From contig JABFRV010000051.1 of assembly GCA_013140975.1 (NCBI GenBank), forward strand, positions 1 to 58,824: a stretch of 58,824 nucleotides of DNA. Reading direction: 5' to 3'. The notes beneath the pieces were generated by a model. It searched no databases. It was not told the DNA's origin and was given only the letters and a program-made list of their open reading frames with translations. The translations under genes were made by a program, and so were the position numbers. Positions 27,017-37,443 of the stretch are shown here, piece by piece (the first letter of the stretch is position 1; each line of letters opens with the position of its first letter). Origin of the DNA: Saprospiraceae bacterium (GTDB lineage: Bacteria > Bacteroidota > Bacteroidia > Chitinophagales > Saprospiraceae).

Positions 27017-27343
27017 CTACACAGCAAAGCTTTCTCCACATCCACATGATCTCGAAGCATTTGGATTTACGAAATGAAATCCTTTTCCATCTAAGCCGCC
27101 ACTAAACTCAAGGGTTGAATCAAAAAGATATAAGAATGATTTCAAATCGGTAACAACTTTAACTCCGTTATCTTCAAAAACCTGATCATTGGGAACTATT
27201 TCATCATCAAAATCAAGATTGTAACTTAATCCACTACATCCTCCGCTTGTTACAGAAACACGAACAAAATGATCCTGCGTTACATGAGCTGAAGACTTCA
27301 GTTCTTGTATTCTTTCTTTAGCAGATTGTGCAACGTGAATCAT
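27017..27343 (-). CDS. iscA: Iron-sulfur cluster assembly protein, IscA/ErpA type
   Basis: This 108-aa A-type carrier has the three cysteines of the family: Cys36 in SGGCSGLSY and Cys100/Cys102 in RSCGCGESF. It is the last gene of iscS-iscU-iscA, all on the minus strand. It probably carries clusters from IscU to target proteins. Confidence 0.93.
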   Translation of the reverse strand: MIHVAQSAKERIQELKSSAHVTQDHFVRVSVTSGGCSGLSYNLDFDDEIVPNDQVFEDNGVKVVTDLKSFLYLFDSTLEFSGGLDGKGFHFVNPNASRSCGCGESFAV

Positions 27344-27367
27344 TTATCAATTAAAAATTAATTTATT

Positions 27368-27399
27368 AGAGCTTCGGAGCTATAGAGCATCAGAGCTTT
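27368..27399. repeat. Four tandem octamers after the iscU stop
   Basis: The units are AGAGCTTC, GGAGCTAT, AGAGCATC and AGAGCTTT, in perfect 8-bp register. On the transcribed strand the array begins at the iscU stop codon (TAAAGCTCTGATGCT). The same unit recurs at 38444-38491 after glyA. Confidence 0.8.
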
Positions 27400-27787
27400 A
27401 TACTATTCCGTTTTTAATCTGATAATCTTTGATTGCAGATTTGATAGCGTCTTCAGCAAGAACAGAGCAATGAATTTTTACCGGAGGAAGTGCGAGTTCT
27501 TCAACGATCTCCATATTATCTATTTTCAAAGCGTCATCCAGGTTCTTACCTTTCAACCATTCCGTAGCTAAGGAAGAAGAAGCTATGGCAGAGCCACATC
27601 CAAAAGTTTTGAACTTTGCATCTTCAATTCTCTTCGTTTCCGGATTCACTTTAATTTGAAGGCGCATAACGTCGCCACATTCCGGTGCTCCTACCAAACC
27701 GGTTCCAACATTTTTATCTTCTTTATCAAGGGTTCCAACATTTTTAGGATTCTTGAAGTGTTCTAGTACTTTTTCTGAGTAAGCCAT
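27398..27787 (-). CDS. iscU: Iron-sulfur cluster scaffold protein IscU
   Basis: This 129-aa scaffold has the conserved ligands Cys37 with Asp39 (PECGDVM), Cys64 (FGCGSAIAS) and Cys107 (KIHCSVLAED). It accepts sulfur from IscS and builds the 2Fe-2S cluster. It lies between iscS and iscA. Confidence 0.96.
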   Translation of the reverse strand: MAYSEKVLEHFKNPKNVGTLDKEDKNVGTGLVGAPECGDVMRLQIKVNPETKRIEDAKFKTFGCGSAIASSSLATEWLKGKNLDDALKIDNMEIVEELALPPVKIHCSVLAEDAIKSAIKDYQIKNGIV

Positions 27788-27877
27788 ATAATTTAATTGA
27801 AAATTAAAAATTTATTAGTTATTATGTGAAAGATAATTAGCTCGTAAAAAATTACATTTATTCATCATTTATCATTA

Positions 27878-29098
27878 TTAGTGTGCAGACCATACAACTG
27901 AATTCAGATCAACACCTTCTTTGTACATTTCCCAAATAGGTGATAAATCACGCATATGAGTAACACCTGCTGCTATTGATTCGATCGCTTGATCTATTTC
28001 TTCTTCTGTAGTAAATCTTCCAAGACTAAATCTTAAAGAAGAATGTGCGAGGTCATCTCCTAAACCCAAAGCTACCAGTACATATGAAGGTTCCAATGAA
28101 GCTGAAGTACATGCTGAACCTGATGACAGTGCAATATTCTGATTAAATGTCATCATGAGACCTTCTCCCTCAACATGTTTAAAAGACATATTGGTAACAT
28201 GTGGCATTCTAAATTCTTTAGAGCCATTAATATAGACCTCTTCTAATTTATTCTTTAGACCTGATTCAAGTTTATCTCTCAGCTTGCTAAGTCTCGCAGC
28301 GTCACTCATCATTTCTTTTGAAGCGATTTCGGCAGCAGCTCCCATTCCAACAATGCCAGGTACATTTAAAGTTCCTGATCTCATTCCGCGTTCGTGTCCA
28401 CCGCCATCCATTTGAGCAGTAACCTTGACACGAGGATCTTTACGACTCACATAAAGCACTCCGACTCCTTTAGGGCCATACATTTTGTGAGCTGTAAAGG
28501 CCATAAGATGAACGCCCATTTCTCTTGGATTTACTGGTATTTTACCTACTGCTTGTGTAGCATCAGACATAAATAGAATTCCATGTTTGGCACAGATTTG
28601 ACCAATTTCTTTAATCGGTTGAATTACACCGGTTTCATTATTAGCCCACATAATAGAAACCAAAATTGTATTGGGCTTAATAGCGGATTCTAATTCCTCA
28701 AGATTAATTCTACCTTCAAGTCCAACTTCTAAATAAGTTACTTCTGCTCCTTTTTTCTCTAAAGCCTTGCAAGTATCTAAAACTGCTTTATGTTCCGTTG
28801 TAGCTGTAATTATATGATTGCCTTTGCGGGCATACATTTCAAAAACACCTTTAATTGCCAGGTTGTCTGCTTCTGTAGCTCCGGAAGTGAAAATTATTTC
28901 TTTTTCATCAGCATGTATAAGATCTGCAATCTGCTTTCTCGCTTTATCAACAGCATCTTCAGCCTCCCAGCCAAAAGGGTGTGAGCGACTCGCGGCATTA
29001 CCGGGATGTTCAAAGAAGTAAGGCACCATTGCATCAACCACACGTGGGTCGCATGGTGTCGTTGCATTATTGTCTAGATATATCTTCTTATTTTGCAT
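27878..29098 (-). CDS. iscS: Cysteine desulfurase IscS
   Basis: This 406-aa PLP enzyme has the N-terminal [13 protein letters not shown], the cofactor Lys205 in [11 protein letters not shown] and the sulfur-carrying Cys330 in [13 protein letters not shown], on a mobile loop as in the IscS rather than the SufS group. It supplies sulfur to IscU and to tRNA thiolation. It heads iscS-iscU-iscA; no iscR, hscA or fdx gene follows in this window. Confidence 0.96.
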   Translation of the reverse strand: MQNKKIYLDNNATTPCDPRVVDAMVPYFFEHPGNAASRSHPFGWEAEDAVDKARKQIADLIHADEKEIIFTSGATEADNLAIKGVFEMYARKGNHIITATTEHKAVLDTCKALEKKGAEVTYLEVGLEGRINLEELESAIKPNTILVSIMWANNETGVIQPIKEIGQICAKHGILFMSDATQAVGKIPVNPREMGVHLMAFTAHKMYGPKGVGVLYVSRKDPRVKVTAQMDGGGHERGMRSGTLNVPGIVGMGAAAEIASKEMMSDAARLSKLRDKLESGLKNKLEEVYINGSKEFRMPHVTNMSFKHVEGEGLMMTFNQNIALSSGSACTSASLEPSYVLVALGLGDDLAHSSLRFSLGRFTTEEEIDQAIESIAAGVTHMRDLSPIWEMYKEGVDLNSVVWSAH

Positions 29099-29260
29099 AA
29101 TTATTGAAGGAGGTATAATGCGAAATTAACGCTAAACCGTTGAAAATGTTCAGTTTTTGTTCGCATCGATATAAAAAGCAGATCTTACTGCTATTATTGT
29201 TGTTGCTGAGAAGTAAACCGAGTAGATCTAATTTTGAAGCAATAAATTTGAAAAAGTATT

Positions 29261-29268
29261 TATATTTG
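29261..29268 (+). promoter_or_regulatory. Candidate -7 element for meaB
   Basis: TATATTTG is a full TAnnTTTG match about 40 bases before the TTG start of meaB. A TTTG at 29233-29236 is 24 bases upstream, slightly further than the usual -33 spacing. Confidence 0.45.
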
Positions 29269-29308
29269 TAGTTGAATTAGTGCAGATTACATATTAAATT
29301 AATTTGTA

Positions 29309-30307
29309 TTGTATAATATTAGTGTTAAAGAATGGGCTGTGAAAATAAAGGAAGGCGACCGTTTAAGCTTATCCAAAGCTCTAACGTTGGTAGAAAGTAG
29401 TTTGCCAAAGGACAGATTATTAGCGCATGAGTTAATGGTAGAGCTTCAGGATACAAGCAAAAAGCCAACTTTAAGAATTGGTATTACCGGTCCTCCCGGA
29501 GTTGGAAAAAGTAGCTTGATAGAGTGTTTGGGGCCAAAATTTATAGAAGCTGGAAAAAAGCTTGCTGTGTTAAGCATTGATCCCAGCAGTGTAATTTCAA
29601 AAGGCAGCATTATGGGAGATAAATCAAGGATGCAAAGCCTCGCAAATGATAGTCGTGTTTATGTTCGGCCCAGTAATAATTCAAACTTTTTAGGAGGTTT
29701 AAATCCTAATAGTTATTCATCAATTCGTCTGATGGAAAGTTCAGGATTTGATGTTATAATCCTTGAAAGTGTAGGTGTAGGTCAGTCTGAAATAGATATT
29801 GTTAATTTATGTGATATAGTAATAGTTTTAATTCAACCATCTTCTGGTGATGCTCTGCAAGCACTCAAACGAGGGATAATGGAATGGGGCGACATTTTTG
29901 TTGTTAATAAAGACGATGGATTACTTCAACAGGCTGCTCAAGATTGTCAGTTACAGATTAACAGTATTCTCGGTTTAAGGAAGATTTCAAATTCTATGAT
30001 TCCTGTTCATTCATTAAAGGCATCAATTCAAAAACCAGAATCAATCCAAGCTCTTTATGATCATATTTTAAAAATATATAATATATTAATAACTGAAAAT
30101 AAAATTGTTAATATAAGACAAGAGAAAAATACGCGATATTTTGAGCACCATTGGAAGAATGAACTGGCTATGAAATTGCTTACCATGGAATCTTTTCAAG
30201 AGATTTATGAAAAAACACAGATTGAACTTCGGTCTGGCAACATAGATATAGATCTTGCGTTTGAAAAGCTAATAAATTCTATTTTTGCGCTTCCTTTGAA
30301 AAAATGA
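29309..30307 (+). CDS. meaB: MeaB-type methylmalonyl-CoA mutase-associated GTPase
   Basis: This 332-aa G3E GTPase is a chaperone for the B12-dependent methylmalonyl-CoA mutase. Walker A is GPPGVGKSS (61-69); the family motifs DPSSVISKGSIMGDKSRM and LESVGVGQSE follow; the GTP-specificity motif is NKDD. The ORF start is TTG (29309) and no ATG fits the conserved N-terminus. The end overlaps the next gene's ATG by 4 bases. The mutase itself is not in this window. Confidence 0.92.
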   Translation: MYNISVKEWAVKIKEGDRLSLSKALTLVESSLPKDRLLAHELMVELQDTSKKPTLRIGITGPPGVGKSSLIECLGPKFIEAGKKLAVLSIDPSSVISKGSIMGDKSRMQSLANDSRVYVRPSNNSNFLGGLNPNSYSSIRLMESSGFDVIILESVGVGQSEIDIVNLCDIVIVLIQPSSGDALQALKRGIMEWGDIFVVNKDDGLLQQAAQDCQLQINSILGLRKISNSMIPVHSLKASIQKPESIQALYDHILKIYNILITENKIVNIRQEKNTRYFEHHWKNELAMKLLTMESFQEIYEKTQIELRSGNIDIDLAFEKLINSIFALPLKK

Positions 30308-32013
30308 TGAATCGTAGTAGGTTTTTTACTTTGGCTTTTCTTTGGTTTTTAAGCATCCATAAAGATCAGGCTCATCCTTTTGTAGGACCGCCTGCACCCT
30401 TTTTATTATCTTCACCATTACCCCATAAGATTGCAGTAACCGGAAGTTTTGGAGAACTTAGAAATAATCATTTTCACGCGGGAATTGATTTGCGTTCATC
30501 CAGGGGTACTGAAGGAGATCAAATTTTATCTGCTTCAGGTGGTTTTATCCGTAAAATTAAAATCGATTCTAAGAACTATGGAAACAGCATTATAGTAGAA
30601 CATCCGGGTGGTTTTTCTACTTTGTATGCACATATTTCCAAATTCAGATCTGATATTGAAGATAGGATAAAATCAGAACAGTATAGTAGCCAGGAAAATG
30701 AATTAGAAATTGAATTTGGTGATAATGAATGGCATGTTAATTCAGGAGAGCATATCGCGTATATGGGAAATACAGGTGATAGCCGTGGAGCGCATTTGCA
30801 TTTTGAATTGAGACTTACAGGAACTGATCAGGTATTAGATCCAATGACATTTGGATTGCCTGTTGAGGATGAGATTGCTCCTCAGTTTAGAAAATTTAAA
30901 TTATACGGTTTTGATCTGGAAGGAAATGAAGTATCTGAAAAATTAACGAATGGCAACAAGTTATCCAAAATAAATATTCCCGGTGATGTTTTTGGAATGG
31001 CTGTTGAGGCATATGATAAAAGCAATAATTCCTGGAGAAGTTTGGGAATTAAATATATAAAGATGTTCGTTGATAACAGTTTGTTTTATGCATTCAGTAT
31101 GGATCAATGGTCATTGCAAGATACACGTTACATTAATGCACATGTAGATTATGAGAGCCGTTCTCAAGGTCGATTTCACAGATGTTTTAAACTTCAAGGG
31201 AACAAAATTCCGATTTATCATTCAGTTGAGAATGATGGTTTTTTTTATATAGGAGATGGAGGGGAGCATCTTGTTGAAATTATTATTGGAGATGCGAAGG
31301 GAAATGAAACCAGAAAAAGCTTTATAATTCAAAATACTCCTTATTCAACTCCGTTCAGAAAATCAGAGTATGAACATGTTCTTAGTTTTGATAGAAGTTT
31401 TAATTATGATTTTGGTTTTGGTAATTTTTCTATAGATGAAGGTTCCATTTATGATCAAATTCAATGTAAAATCGACACACTTAGAAATACGTTTTCCAAC
31501 TCATATAGTCCTTGGGTTGGAATTACGCCAAATAATCAACCCTTGCATAAGGGTATAAAAGTTAGTGTGAAGCCTACTACAGAAATTCCTGATGGGTTGC
31601 ACAGTAAGTGTTTTGTAGGTCTGAAGAGAGGAAATGGATATGTATCATTAAATGGTGATTGGAAGAATGGACAAATGGTAAGCTCTTCAAAATACTTAGG
31701 ATATTATTCTATTTTAACTGATACTACGCCACCAAGATTATTTCCTAAAAATTATAAGTTCAATATGAGCGGAAAAAAAGCGATCAGCTTTACAATGGGA
31801 GATAATGTTTCTGATATTACAGAGTCGCGGTCCGGAATAAAATATAACGCTTACATTGATGGACAATGGGTTATTATGGAGCATGATTTAAAATCACGCA
31901 CGATCTCACATACTTTTGAACCCTGGTTAAGTAATGGAACACATGAGATTCTTGTCGTTTTGGAAGATGTTAGAAACAATAAGAAAGAATACCGATACAA
32001 TTTTTATAAATGA
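30304..32013 (+). CDS. Secreted M23-family metallopeptidase with C-terminal extension
   Basis: This 569-aa protein has an N-terminal signal-like segment (FFTLAFLWFLSIHKDQAHP). The LytM/M23 domain spans about residues 43-178: zinc ligands His58 and Asp62 (HFHAGIDLR), catalytic His110 (YAHIS) and His164/His166 (HLHFE). All are present, so it should cleave peptidoglycan cross-links. About 390 further residues form beta-rich domains of unknown role. It overlaps meaB by 4 bases. Confidence 0.88.
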   Translation: MMNRSRFFTLAFLWFLSIHKDQAHPFVGPPAPFLLSSPLPHKIAVTGSFGELRNNHFHAGIDLRSSRGTEGDQILSASGGFIRKIKIDSKNYGNSIIVEHPGGFSTLYAHISKFRSDIEDRIKSEQYSSQENELEIEFGDNEWHVNSGEHIAYMGNTGDSRGAHLHFELRLTGTDQVLDPMTFGLPVEDEIAPQFRKFKLYGFDLEGNEVSEKLTNGNKLSKINIPGDVFGMAVEAYDKSNNSWRSLGIKYIKMFVDNSLFYAFSMDQWSLQDTRYINAHVDYESRSQGRFHRCFKLQGNKIPIYHSVENDGFFYIGDGGEHLVEIIIGDAKGNETRKSFIIQNTPYSTPFRKSEYEHVLSFDRSFNYDFGFGNFSIDEGSIYDQIQCKIDTLRNTFSNSYSPWVGITPNNQPLHKGIKVSVKPTTEIPDGLHSKCFVGLKRGNGYVSLNGDWKNGQMVSSSKYLGYYSILTDTTPPRLFPKNYKFNMSGKKAISFTMGDNVSDITESRSGIKYNAYIDGQWVIMEHDLKSRTISHTFEPWLSNGTHEILVVLEDVRNNKKEYRYNFYK

Positions 32014-32019
32014 TCATGT

Positions 32020-32502
32020 ATGGAAGAATATAAACCGAAGTTTTTACTTCATGAAGGTGATTTATTTCCAGACGTTACATTGTTTAATCAAGATATTGAA
32101 GAACGAAGTATTTACAAAGTAGTTTCAAAATATACTATTTTATTTTTTTATCCGGAAGACGATACACCAACTTGTACGAAAGAAGCTTGCGGATTGCGAG
32201 ATAATTTAGCGCGATTAAAGGAACATGATTGTACTGTTTTTGGCATTAGTCCTGATTCAGCAAAATCACATCAAAAATTTATTTCCAAGTACGGTTTAAA
32301 TTATGATTTGTTAACTGATAAAGATCACTTGTTAGCAGATGCGTTAGGTATTTGGGGCGAGAAATTTACTTTTGGAAGAGCCTATGAAGGACTTCATAGA
32401 GTTAGCTACATTCTTAATCAAGAAAAGAAAATTCAACACTTAATTTATCCTGTTGAAAGTCAAAATCATACGCAGCAAATATTGGATAGAATAAACAGTT
32501 GA
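32020..32502 (+). CDS. bcp: Thioredoxin-dependent peroxiredoxin (BCP/PrxQ type)
   Basis: This 160-aa peroxidase has the peroxidatic Cys52 and resolving Cys57 in TPTCTKEAC, five residues apart as in the alpha-2-type atypical two-Cys PrxQ, and the FFYPEDDTP lead-in. It lies 6 bases after the M23 gene, in the same operon as meaB. Confidence 0.93.
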   Translation: MEEYKPKFLLHEGDLFPDVTLFNQDIEERSIYKVVSKYTILFFYPEDDTPTCTKEACGLRDNLARLKEHDCTVFGISPDSAKSHQKFISKYGLNYDLLTDKDHLLADALGIWGEKFTFGRAYEGLHRVSYILNQEKKIQHLIYPVESQNHTQQILDRINS

Positions 32503-32626
32503 ATTTAAATTCAATATGTCAAAGCTTGTATACTAAACAAAGTACATATATATATTAATTCATATGTAATTTTTTTTCTAACTTATTTTTCTGTTTCAAA
32601 TAAATATATGATCTTCGTAAATCCAT

Positions 32627-33811
32627 ATGAATGTTTTTGATAGAGCAATAGCATTGCATGAAGAATTGAAAGGTAAGCTTCGTGTTGAGAATAAAATTGA
32701 TATTCAGTCTGCAGAAGATCTTTCACTTGCGTATTCGCCGGGAGTGGCTGCTCCTTGTATAAAAATATTTGAGAATCCGGAAAAAGTGTACGATTACACG
32801 ATTAAAGGAAATACGGTTGCCATTGTATCAGATGGATCCGCCGTTTTAGGCTTAGGCAATATTGGCGCCAGTGCTTCAATTCCAGTTATGGAAGGTAAAG
32901 CAATGCTATTTAAGCGATTTGCCGGATTAAATGGCTTTCCAATTTGTTTGAACACGCAGAATTCAGAAGAAATTATTTCAATCGTAAAGAATATTGCACC
33001 TGTTTTTGGTGGAATAAATTTGGAAGACATATCATCGCCAAGATGTTTTGAAATTGAAGAAAGATTGCAGGATATTGGTATTCCTGTTTTTCATGATGAT
33101 CAACATGGAACTGCCATCGTTGTGCTTGCTGCTATTATGAATTTTTGCAGATTAACAGGTAGAAGAATGGAAGACCTCCGAGTGGTAGTTAATGGTGCCG
33201 GAGCAGCGGGAATTGCAATTAGTAAATATATAGGCAAAAAAGATTTAGAAACTCCGAATCAGCAAATTGTAAAAGATATGATTGTTTGTGATTCAGTTGG
33301 GATTATCAATAAGAGCAGGGAAGATTTAAATGCTGTTAAAAAGGATTTGTTGAATTATACAAATCATGAAAATTTTAGTGGTAATATTTTTGATGCCATA
33401 AGAAATGCTGATGTTTTTATTGGAGTTAGTAAGGAAGATTTATTACACAAAGAAGATATTCGGACTATGGCCAAGGATCCATTGATTCTTGCTCTTGCGA
33501 ATCCGGTTCCTGAAATACTACCAGAAGAAGCATATCAAGGCGGAGCTTTGGTTGTAGGAACAGGAAGGTCAGATTTTCCGAATCAGGTAAATAATGTGCT
33601 GGCATTTCCCGGAATTTTTCTTGGTGCAATTCGTGCGAGAGCCCCAAGAATTACACTTGCCATGAAATTTGCAGCAGCAGAAGCTATCGCGAATGGTATT
33701 AAAGATTTATCCAGAGACAAAATTATTCCACCGGTAATGGATGAAAGTATTGCGCCTCAGGTGGCGGAAGCAGTATATAACATACATATGAAATCGTTGC
33801 AATTGCAATAG
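32627..33811 (+). CDS. Malic enzyme (short form)
   Basis: This 394-aa NAD(P)-dependent decarboxylating malate dehydrogenase has the N-terminal LAYSPGVAAPC, the metal-binding DDQHGTAIV with Asp residues, and the NAD(P) fold VVVNGAGAAGIAISKYI. The C-terminal phosphotransacetylase-like domain of the long form (MaeB) is absent. It converts malate to pyruvate and CO2, linking to fatty acid synthesis or gluconeogenesis. Confidence 0.94.
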   Translation: MNVFDRAIALHEELKGKLRVENKIDIQSAEDLSLAYSPGVAAPCIKIFENPEKVYDYTIKGNTVAIVSDGSAVLGLGNIGASASIPVMEGKAMLFKRFAGLNGFPICLNTQNSEEIISIVKNIAPVFGGINLEDISSPRCFEIEERLQDIGIPVFHDDQHGTAIVVLAAIMNFCRLTGRRMEDLRVVVNGAGAAGIAISKYIGKKDLETPNQQIVKDMIVCDSVGIINKSREDLNAVKKDLLNYTNHENFSGNIFDAIRNADVFIGVSKEDLLHKEDIRTMAKDPLILALANPVPEILPEEAYQGGALVVGTGRSDFPNQVNNVLAFPGIFLGAIRARAPRITLAMKFAAAEAIANGIKDLSRDKIIPPVMDESIAPQVAEAVYNIHMKSLQLQ

Positions 33812-33859
33812 ATCATAAACTTGAACCTAGCGTTTTAGAAATTATCAAAGATTATAATA

Positions 33860-35254
33860 TTGATTCAATCGCATTTTGAAAAGTTACTAGGAAGTTTTAA
33901 TAAGAACCCCTATACGTCCGGTAAAGAACGCAAAGACGGACTACAAAGATTAAAAGCAAATATTCTAAAGAATAGAACAGCAATTCAAGAAGCATTATTT
34001 AAAGATTTAGGCAAATCTCAATTCGAAGCGGATACGAATGAAATACTTGTGGTGCTTCGAGAGCTAAATAATGCAATCAATAATCTGCACTATTGGATGC
34101 AGAATAAATCAGTGAGTACTGATATTTTATTATTTGGGACAAGTTCTTTTATTCGCTTTGAACCTAAAAGTGTTGTTGCTTTAATTTCACCATGGAACTA
34201 TCCATTCAATTTAACAATGAGCCCTTTAATTGCAGCATATGCAGCCGGAAATAAAATAATGGTCAAGCCGTCTGAATATTCTCCTGCAACTTCTTTAGTT
34301 ATAAAATCAATCATTGAAGAAAGTTTTACGAATGAGGAAGTTATTTGTGAGTTGGGTGATGCAGAATTCTCTGCAGAATTATGCAAGCTTCCATTCTCAT
34401 TCATTTTCTTTACTGGCGGAAAAAGTATTGCTAAGAAAGTTCTTAATTCTGCTTCTGCAAATCTGACACCTTGTGTCTTAGAGCTTGGAGGAAAGAGTCC
34501 TGTTATTATAGACGATCAGGTGAATCTGGAAAAAGTAGTAAAGCATATCGCTTTCGCAAAAACTTTAAATGCCGGACAGACATGTATAGCGCCGGATTTT
34601 ATTGCAATCAGGGAAAATCAGATTGATCAATTTATTTTGCTTTGGAATAAGTGGATTGAGGATACATATGGAAGCAAAATTATTGAATCAACCATTTATT
34701 CGAAAATTGTAAATGAAAAACATTACAAAAGAATTGAAAATTTTATCGAGGGCGCATGTCAAGAAGGTGCTGTTCTTCCAAATGAAGTTTCCAAGAATTC
34801 TACTGAGCTAAAGATTGGTCCGGTTCTTTTAACAAATATTTCCTGGGAAAGTAAAATTATGGAAGATGAAATATTTGGTCCAATACTTCCTTTATTAACA
34901 TATAATGATGAAGATGAACTAATCTTGAAGCTTCAGAAATATCAAAGGCCGTTGAGCTTATATATTTTTAGCAATCGTAAAACTTTTATTGACAAAATTA
35001 TACTTAATACACGTTCAGGTGGCGTAACAATTAATCAATGTCTCTTAAATTATGTTGAATCCAATCTGCCTTTTGGAGGAGATTGGCATAGTGGAACAGG
35101 TAAGTATCATGGAAAGTATGGTTTCCTGGAATTTTCACATCAACGTTCTATTTCCAGACAGGGCATATTGCCTTCAACACTGGAATTGTTTCATCCACCG
35201 TTTACCAAATTTAAAATTCTTATTAAAAATATTTTATTCAAAATTTATTCTTAA
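33860..35254 (+). CDS. Aldehyde dehydrogenase, class 3-like
   Basis: This 464-aa NAD(P)-dependent enzyme starts at TTG 33860. It contains PWNYP with Asn113, the general base Glu208 in LELGGKSP, and nucleophile Cys242 in NAGQTCIAPDF. The C-terminal stretch (about 440-464: KFKILIKNILFKIYS) is hydrophobic/basic and may be a membrane anchor, as in fatty aldehyde dehydrogenases. The physiological aldehyde is unknown. It ends 10 bases before the peptidase gene. Confidence 0.92.
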   Translation: MIQSHFEKLLGSFNKNPYTSGKERKDGLQRLKANILKNRTAIQEALFKDLGKSQFEADTNEILVVLRELNNAINNLHYWMQNKSVSTDILLFGTSSFIRFEPKSVVALISPWNYPFNLTMSPLIAAYAAGNKIMVKPSEYSPATSLVIKSIIEESFTNEEVICELGDAEFSAELCKLPFSFIFFTGGKSIAKKVLNSASANLTPCVLELGGKSPVIIDDQVNLEKVVKHIAFAKTLNAGQTCIAPDFIAIRENQIDQFILLWNKWIEDTYGSKIIESTIYSKIVNEKHYKRIENFIEGACQEGAVLPNEVSKNSTELKIGPVLLTNISWESKIMEDEIFGPILPLLTYNDEDELILKLQKYQRPLSLYIFSNRKTFIDKIILNTRSGGVTINQCLLNYVESNLPFGGDWHSGTGKYHGKYGFLEFSHQRSISRQGILPSTLELFHPPFTKFKILIKNILFKIYS

Positions 35255-35264
35255 ATCGAAATTC

Positions 35265-37439
35265 ATGAAATTATTTTACGCTGCATTTTTTATTATTTCC
35301 ATTCAAGTTTGGGGAGTTGCACAAAAGAAAGAAATAAGTCTTGAAGATATTTATGAAAAGGGAATGTTCCGATCAAAGGGAATTGGGGATCTTTCGTTTG
35401 GTATCGATGGAAAATCTTTTACCCGATTAGAAGGTAATAAAATAAATCGATACAATATTGTAACAGGAACATTAATGTCAGTTGTTTTTGATGCAGAAAA
35501 GCAAGCCCCGGAATTAAAAGACAATATAGAAAGTTATGAATTTTCAGTGAGTGAAAGGTTATTATTATTGACGACTCAAAGTGAATCTATTTATAGGTAT
35601 TCAAGCGTTGGGAATATTTTTGTTTATAACATAATTTCAAGTCAATTAATTCGGATATATCCGGAGGGAAAAATCATGTATCCAAGTATTTCTCCCAAAG
35701 AAGATAAAATTGCATTTGTTTACCAAAACAATTTGTTTGTACAGGATTTATCCTCAGGTAAAATAAGAAAAATAACGAAGGATGGAGTAAAAAATTCAAT
35801 TATTAATGGAGCCTCTGATTGGGTATATGAAGAAGAGTTTACATTAACCCGAGCATTTGAATGGTCTCCTGAAGGTGATCAGATTGCATTTATCCGTTTT
35901 GATGAATCGCACGTAAAGGAATTTAGTATTGATTTTCATAAGGATCAGGTATATCCGGAAATTTATAAATTTAAGTATCCAAAAGTAGGCGAGGAGAATT
36001 CAAAGCTAAGCGTCTGGAACTATCATCTCAAAAACAAAAAGCCCAAAATTCTGAATACCGGAATTGGAAAAAACGACAATGTTTATATTCCACGAATAAA
36101 ATGGACTCGTGACAATAATCAATTATGTGTTATGTGGATGAATCGCGAACAAAATCATCTTAAACTAATTCTTGTTGACCCTAAGAAGAATGCGAATAAA
36201 ATATTATTTGAAGAAAGGAATAAGTATTATATAGAATTGCATGATAATTTATTATTCACCAAAGATGGGAAGTACTTTCACTGGACAAGCGAAGCAGATG
36301 GCTACAATCATTTGTACAGATATACGATGGAAGGAAAATTAAATCAACAAATAACTAAAGGAAAAGATGAATTAACAGAAGTATATGCATTAAGTACGGA
36401 TGAAAACACAGTGTACTTTCAACGATCTGAGAAGCATGGATTAGAAAGGAAAATTTATTCCTACAATGTAATTTCTAAAGCTTTGCAGTGCTTAACAAGC
36501 GGAGAAGGAGTCTTTAATGCAAAAGTTAATTTTACCGCGGATTATTTTGTGATCTCTAGCTCGAGTATTGATCAACCTTCAAAGCATGTGGTTTGCAATA
36601 ATAAAGGTGAAATCGTCAGAGTTCTGGAAGAAAATAATGCACTTAAAACCAGATTATCAGAATTTAATTACTCGCCCATTGAGTTAATGACGATTACGAA
36701 TAATTCAGGAATTGAATTAAACAGTCTGATGATAAAGCCTGCAAATTTTGATCCTTCTAAAAAGTACCCTGTATTAATGTTTCTTTATGGAGGACCAGGC
36801 AGCCAACAGGTTATGAATCGCTGGGGAACAATCTCCAATTTTTGGTGGCATCAGATGATTGCACAAAAAGGGTACATTGTGTTTGTTACTGATAATAGGG
36901 GTACTGGCGGGAAAGGCGAGAACTTTAAAAAGTTAACATACAAGCAATTGGGAAAATATGAAACTGAGGATCAGATTGATGCTGCAAAATATGCATCTTC
37001 ACTACCATATGTTGATGGTACCAGGATAGGAATTTTTGGTTGGAGTTATGGAGGATACATGTCTACATTATGTCTGTTAAAAGGAAATGATGTATTTAAA
37101 TCTGCGATTGCAGTTGCACCTGTAACAAACTGGAAGTGGTATGATAGCATTTATACAGAGAGATATATGGGTGATGAGAATAATAACAAAGAATCCTATA
37201 AAGAGAATTCACCAGTTTATTTTGCAGATAGATTAAAAGGAAATTATTTACTTATTCATGGACTTGCAGATGATAATGTTCACTTTCAAAATTCTGCAGA
37301 AATGGCCAAGGAACTTATAAAAAATAAGAAACAGTTTGATACGTATTATTACACCAATCGCAATCATGGAATTTATGGAGAAAATGCGAGTATGCATCTT
37401 TTTACAAAAATGACTAACTTTGTGCTTGAAAAAATTTAG
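35265..37439 (+). CDS. Dipeptidyl-peptidase IV family serine peptidase (S9B)
   Basis: I start at ATG 35265 (724 aa) because it opens a signal peptide MKLFYAAFFIISIQVWGVAQ; a longer in-frame reading begins inside the aldehyde dehydrogenase gene. The N-terminal beta-propeller carries the substrate-anchoring Glu pair in WVYEEEF. The catalytic domain has Ser594 (GWSYGGYMS), an Asp at 669-670 (LADDNVHF) and His701 (NRNHGIYG). It removes X-Pro or similar dipeptides in the periplasm or at the surface. Confidence 0.93.
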   Translation: MKLFYAAFFIISIQVWGVAQKKEISLEDIYEKGMFRSKGIGDLSFGIDGKSFTRLEGNKINRYNIVTGTLMSVVFDAEKQAPELKDNIESYEFSVSERLLLLTTQSESIYRYSSVGNIFVYNIISSQLIRIYPEGKIMYPSISPKEDKIAFVYQNNLFVQDLSSGKIRKITKDGVKNSIINGASDWVYEEEFTLTRAFEWSPEGDQIAFIRFDESHVKEFSIDFHKDQVYPEIYKFKYPKVGEENSKLSVWNYHLKNKKPKILNTGIGKNDNVYIPRIKWTRDNNQLCVMWMNREQNHLKLILVDPKKNANKILFEERNKYYIELHDNLLFTKDGKYFHWTSEADGYNHLYRYTMEGKLNQQITKGKDELTEVYALSTDENTVYFQRSEKHGLERKIYSYNVISKALQCLTSGEGVFNAKVNFTADYFVISSSSIDQPSKHVVCNNKGEIVRVLEENNALKTRLSEFNYSPIELMTITNNSGIELNSLMIKPANFDPSKKYPVLMFLYGGPGSQQVMNRWGTISNFWWHQMIAQKGYIVFVTDNRGTGGKGENFKKLTYKQLGKYETEDQIDAAKYASSLPYVDGTRIGIFGWSYGGYMSTLCLLKGNDVFKSAIAVAPVTNWKWYDSIYTERYMGDENNNKESYKENSPVYFADRLKGNYLLIHGLADDNVHFQNSAEMAKELIKNKKQFDTYYYTNRNHGIYGENASMHLFTKMTNFVLEKI

Positions 37440-37443
37440 AATT

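Noticed and set aside
29109-29126. A Shine-Dalgarno-like GGAGGT followed by ATG on the plus strand
   Set aside because: The frame stops after three codons and lies in the iscS upstream region.
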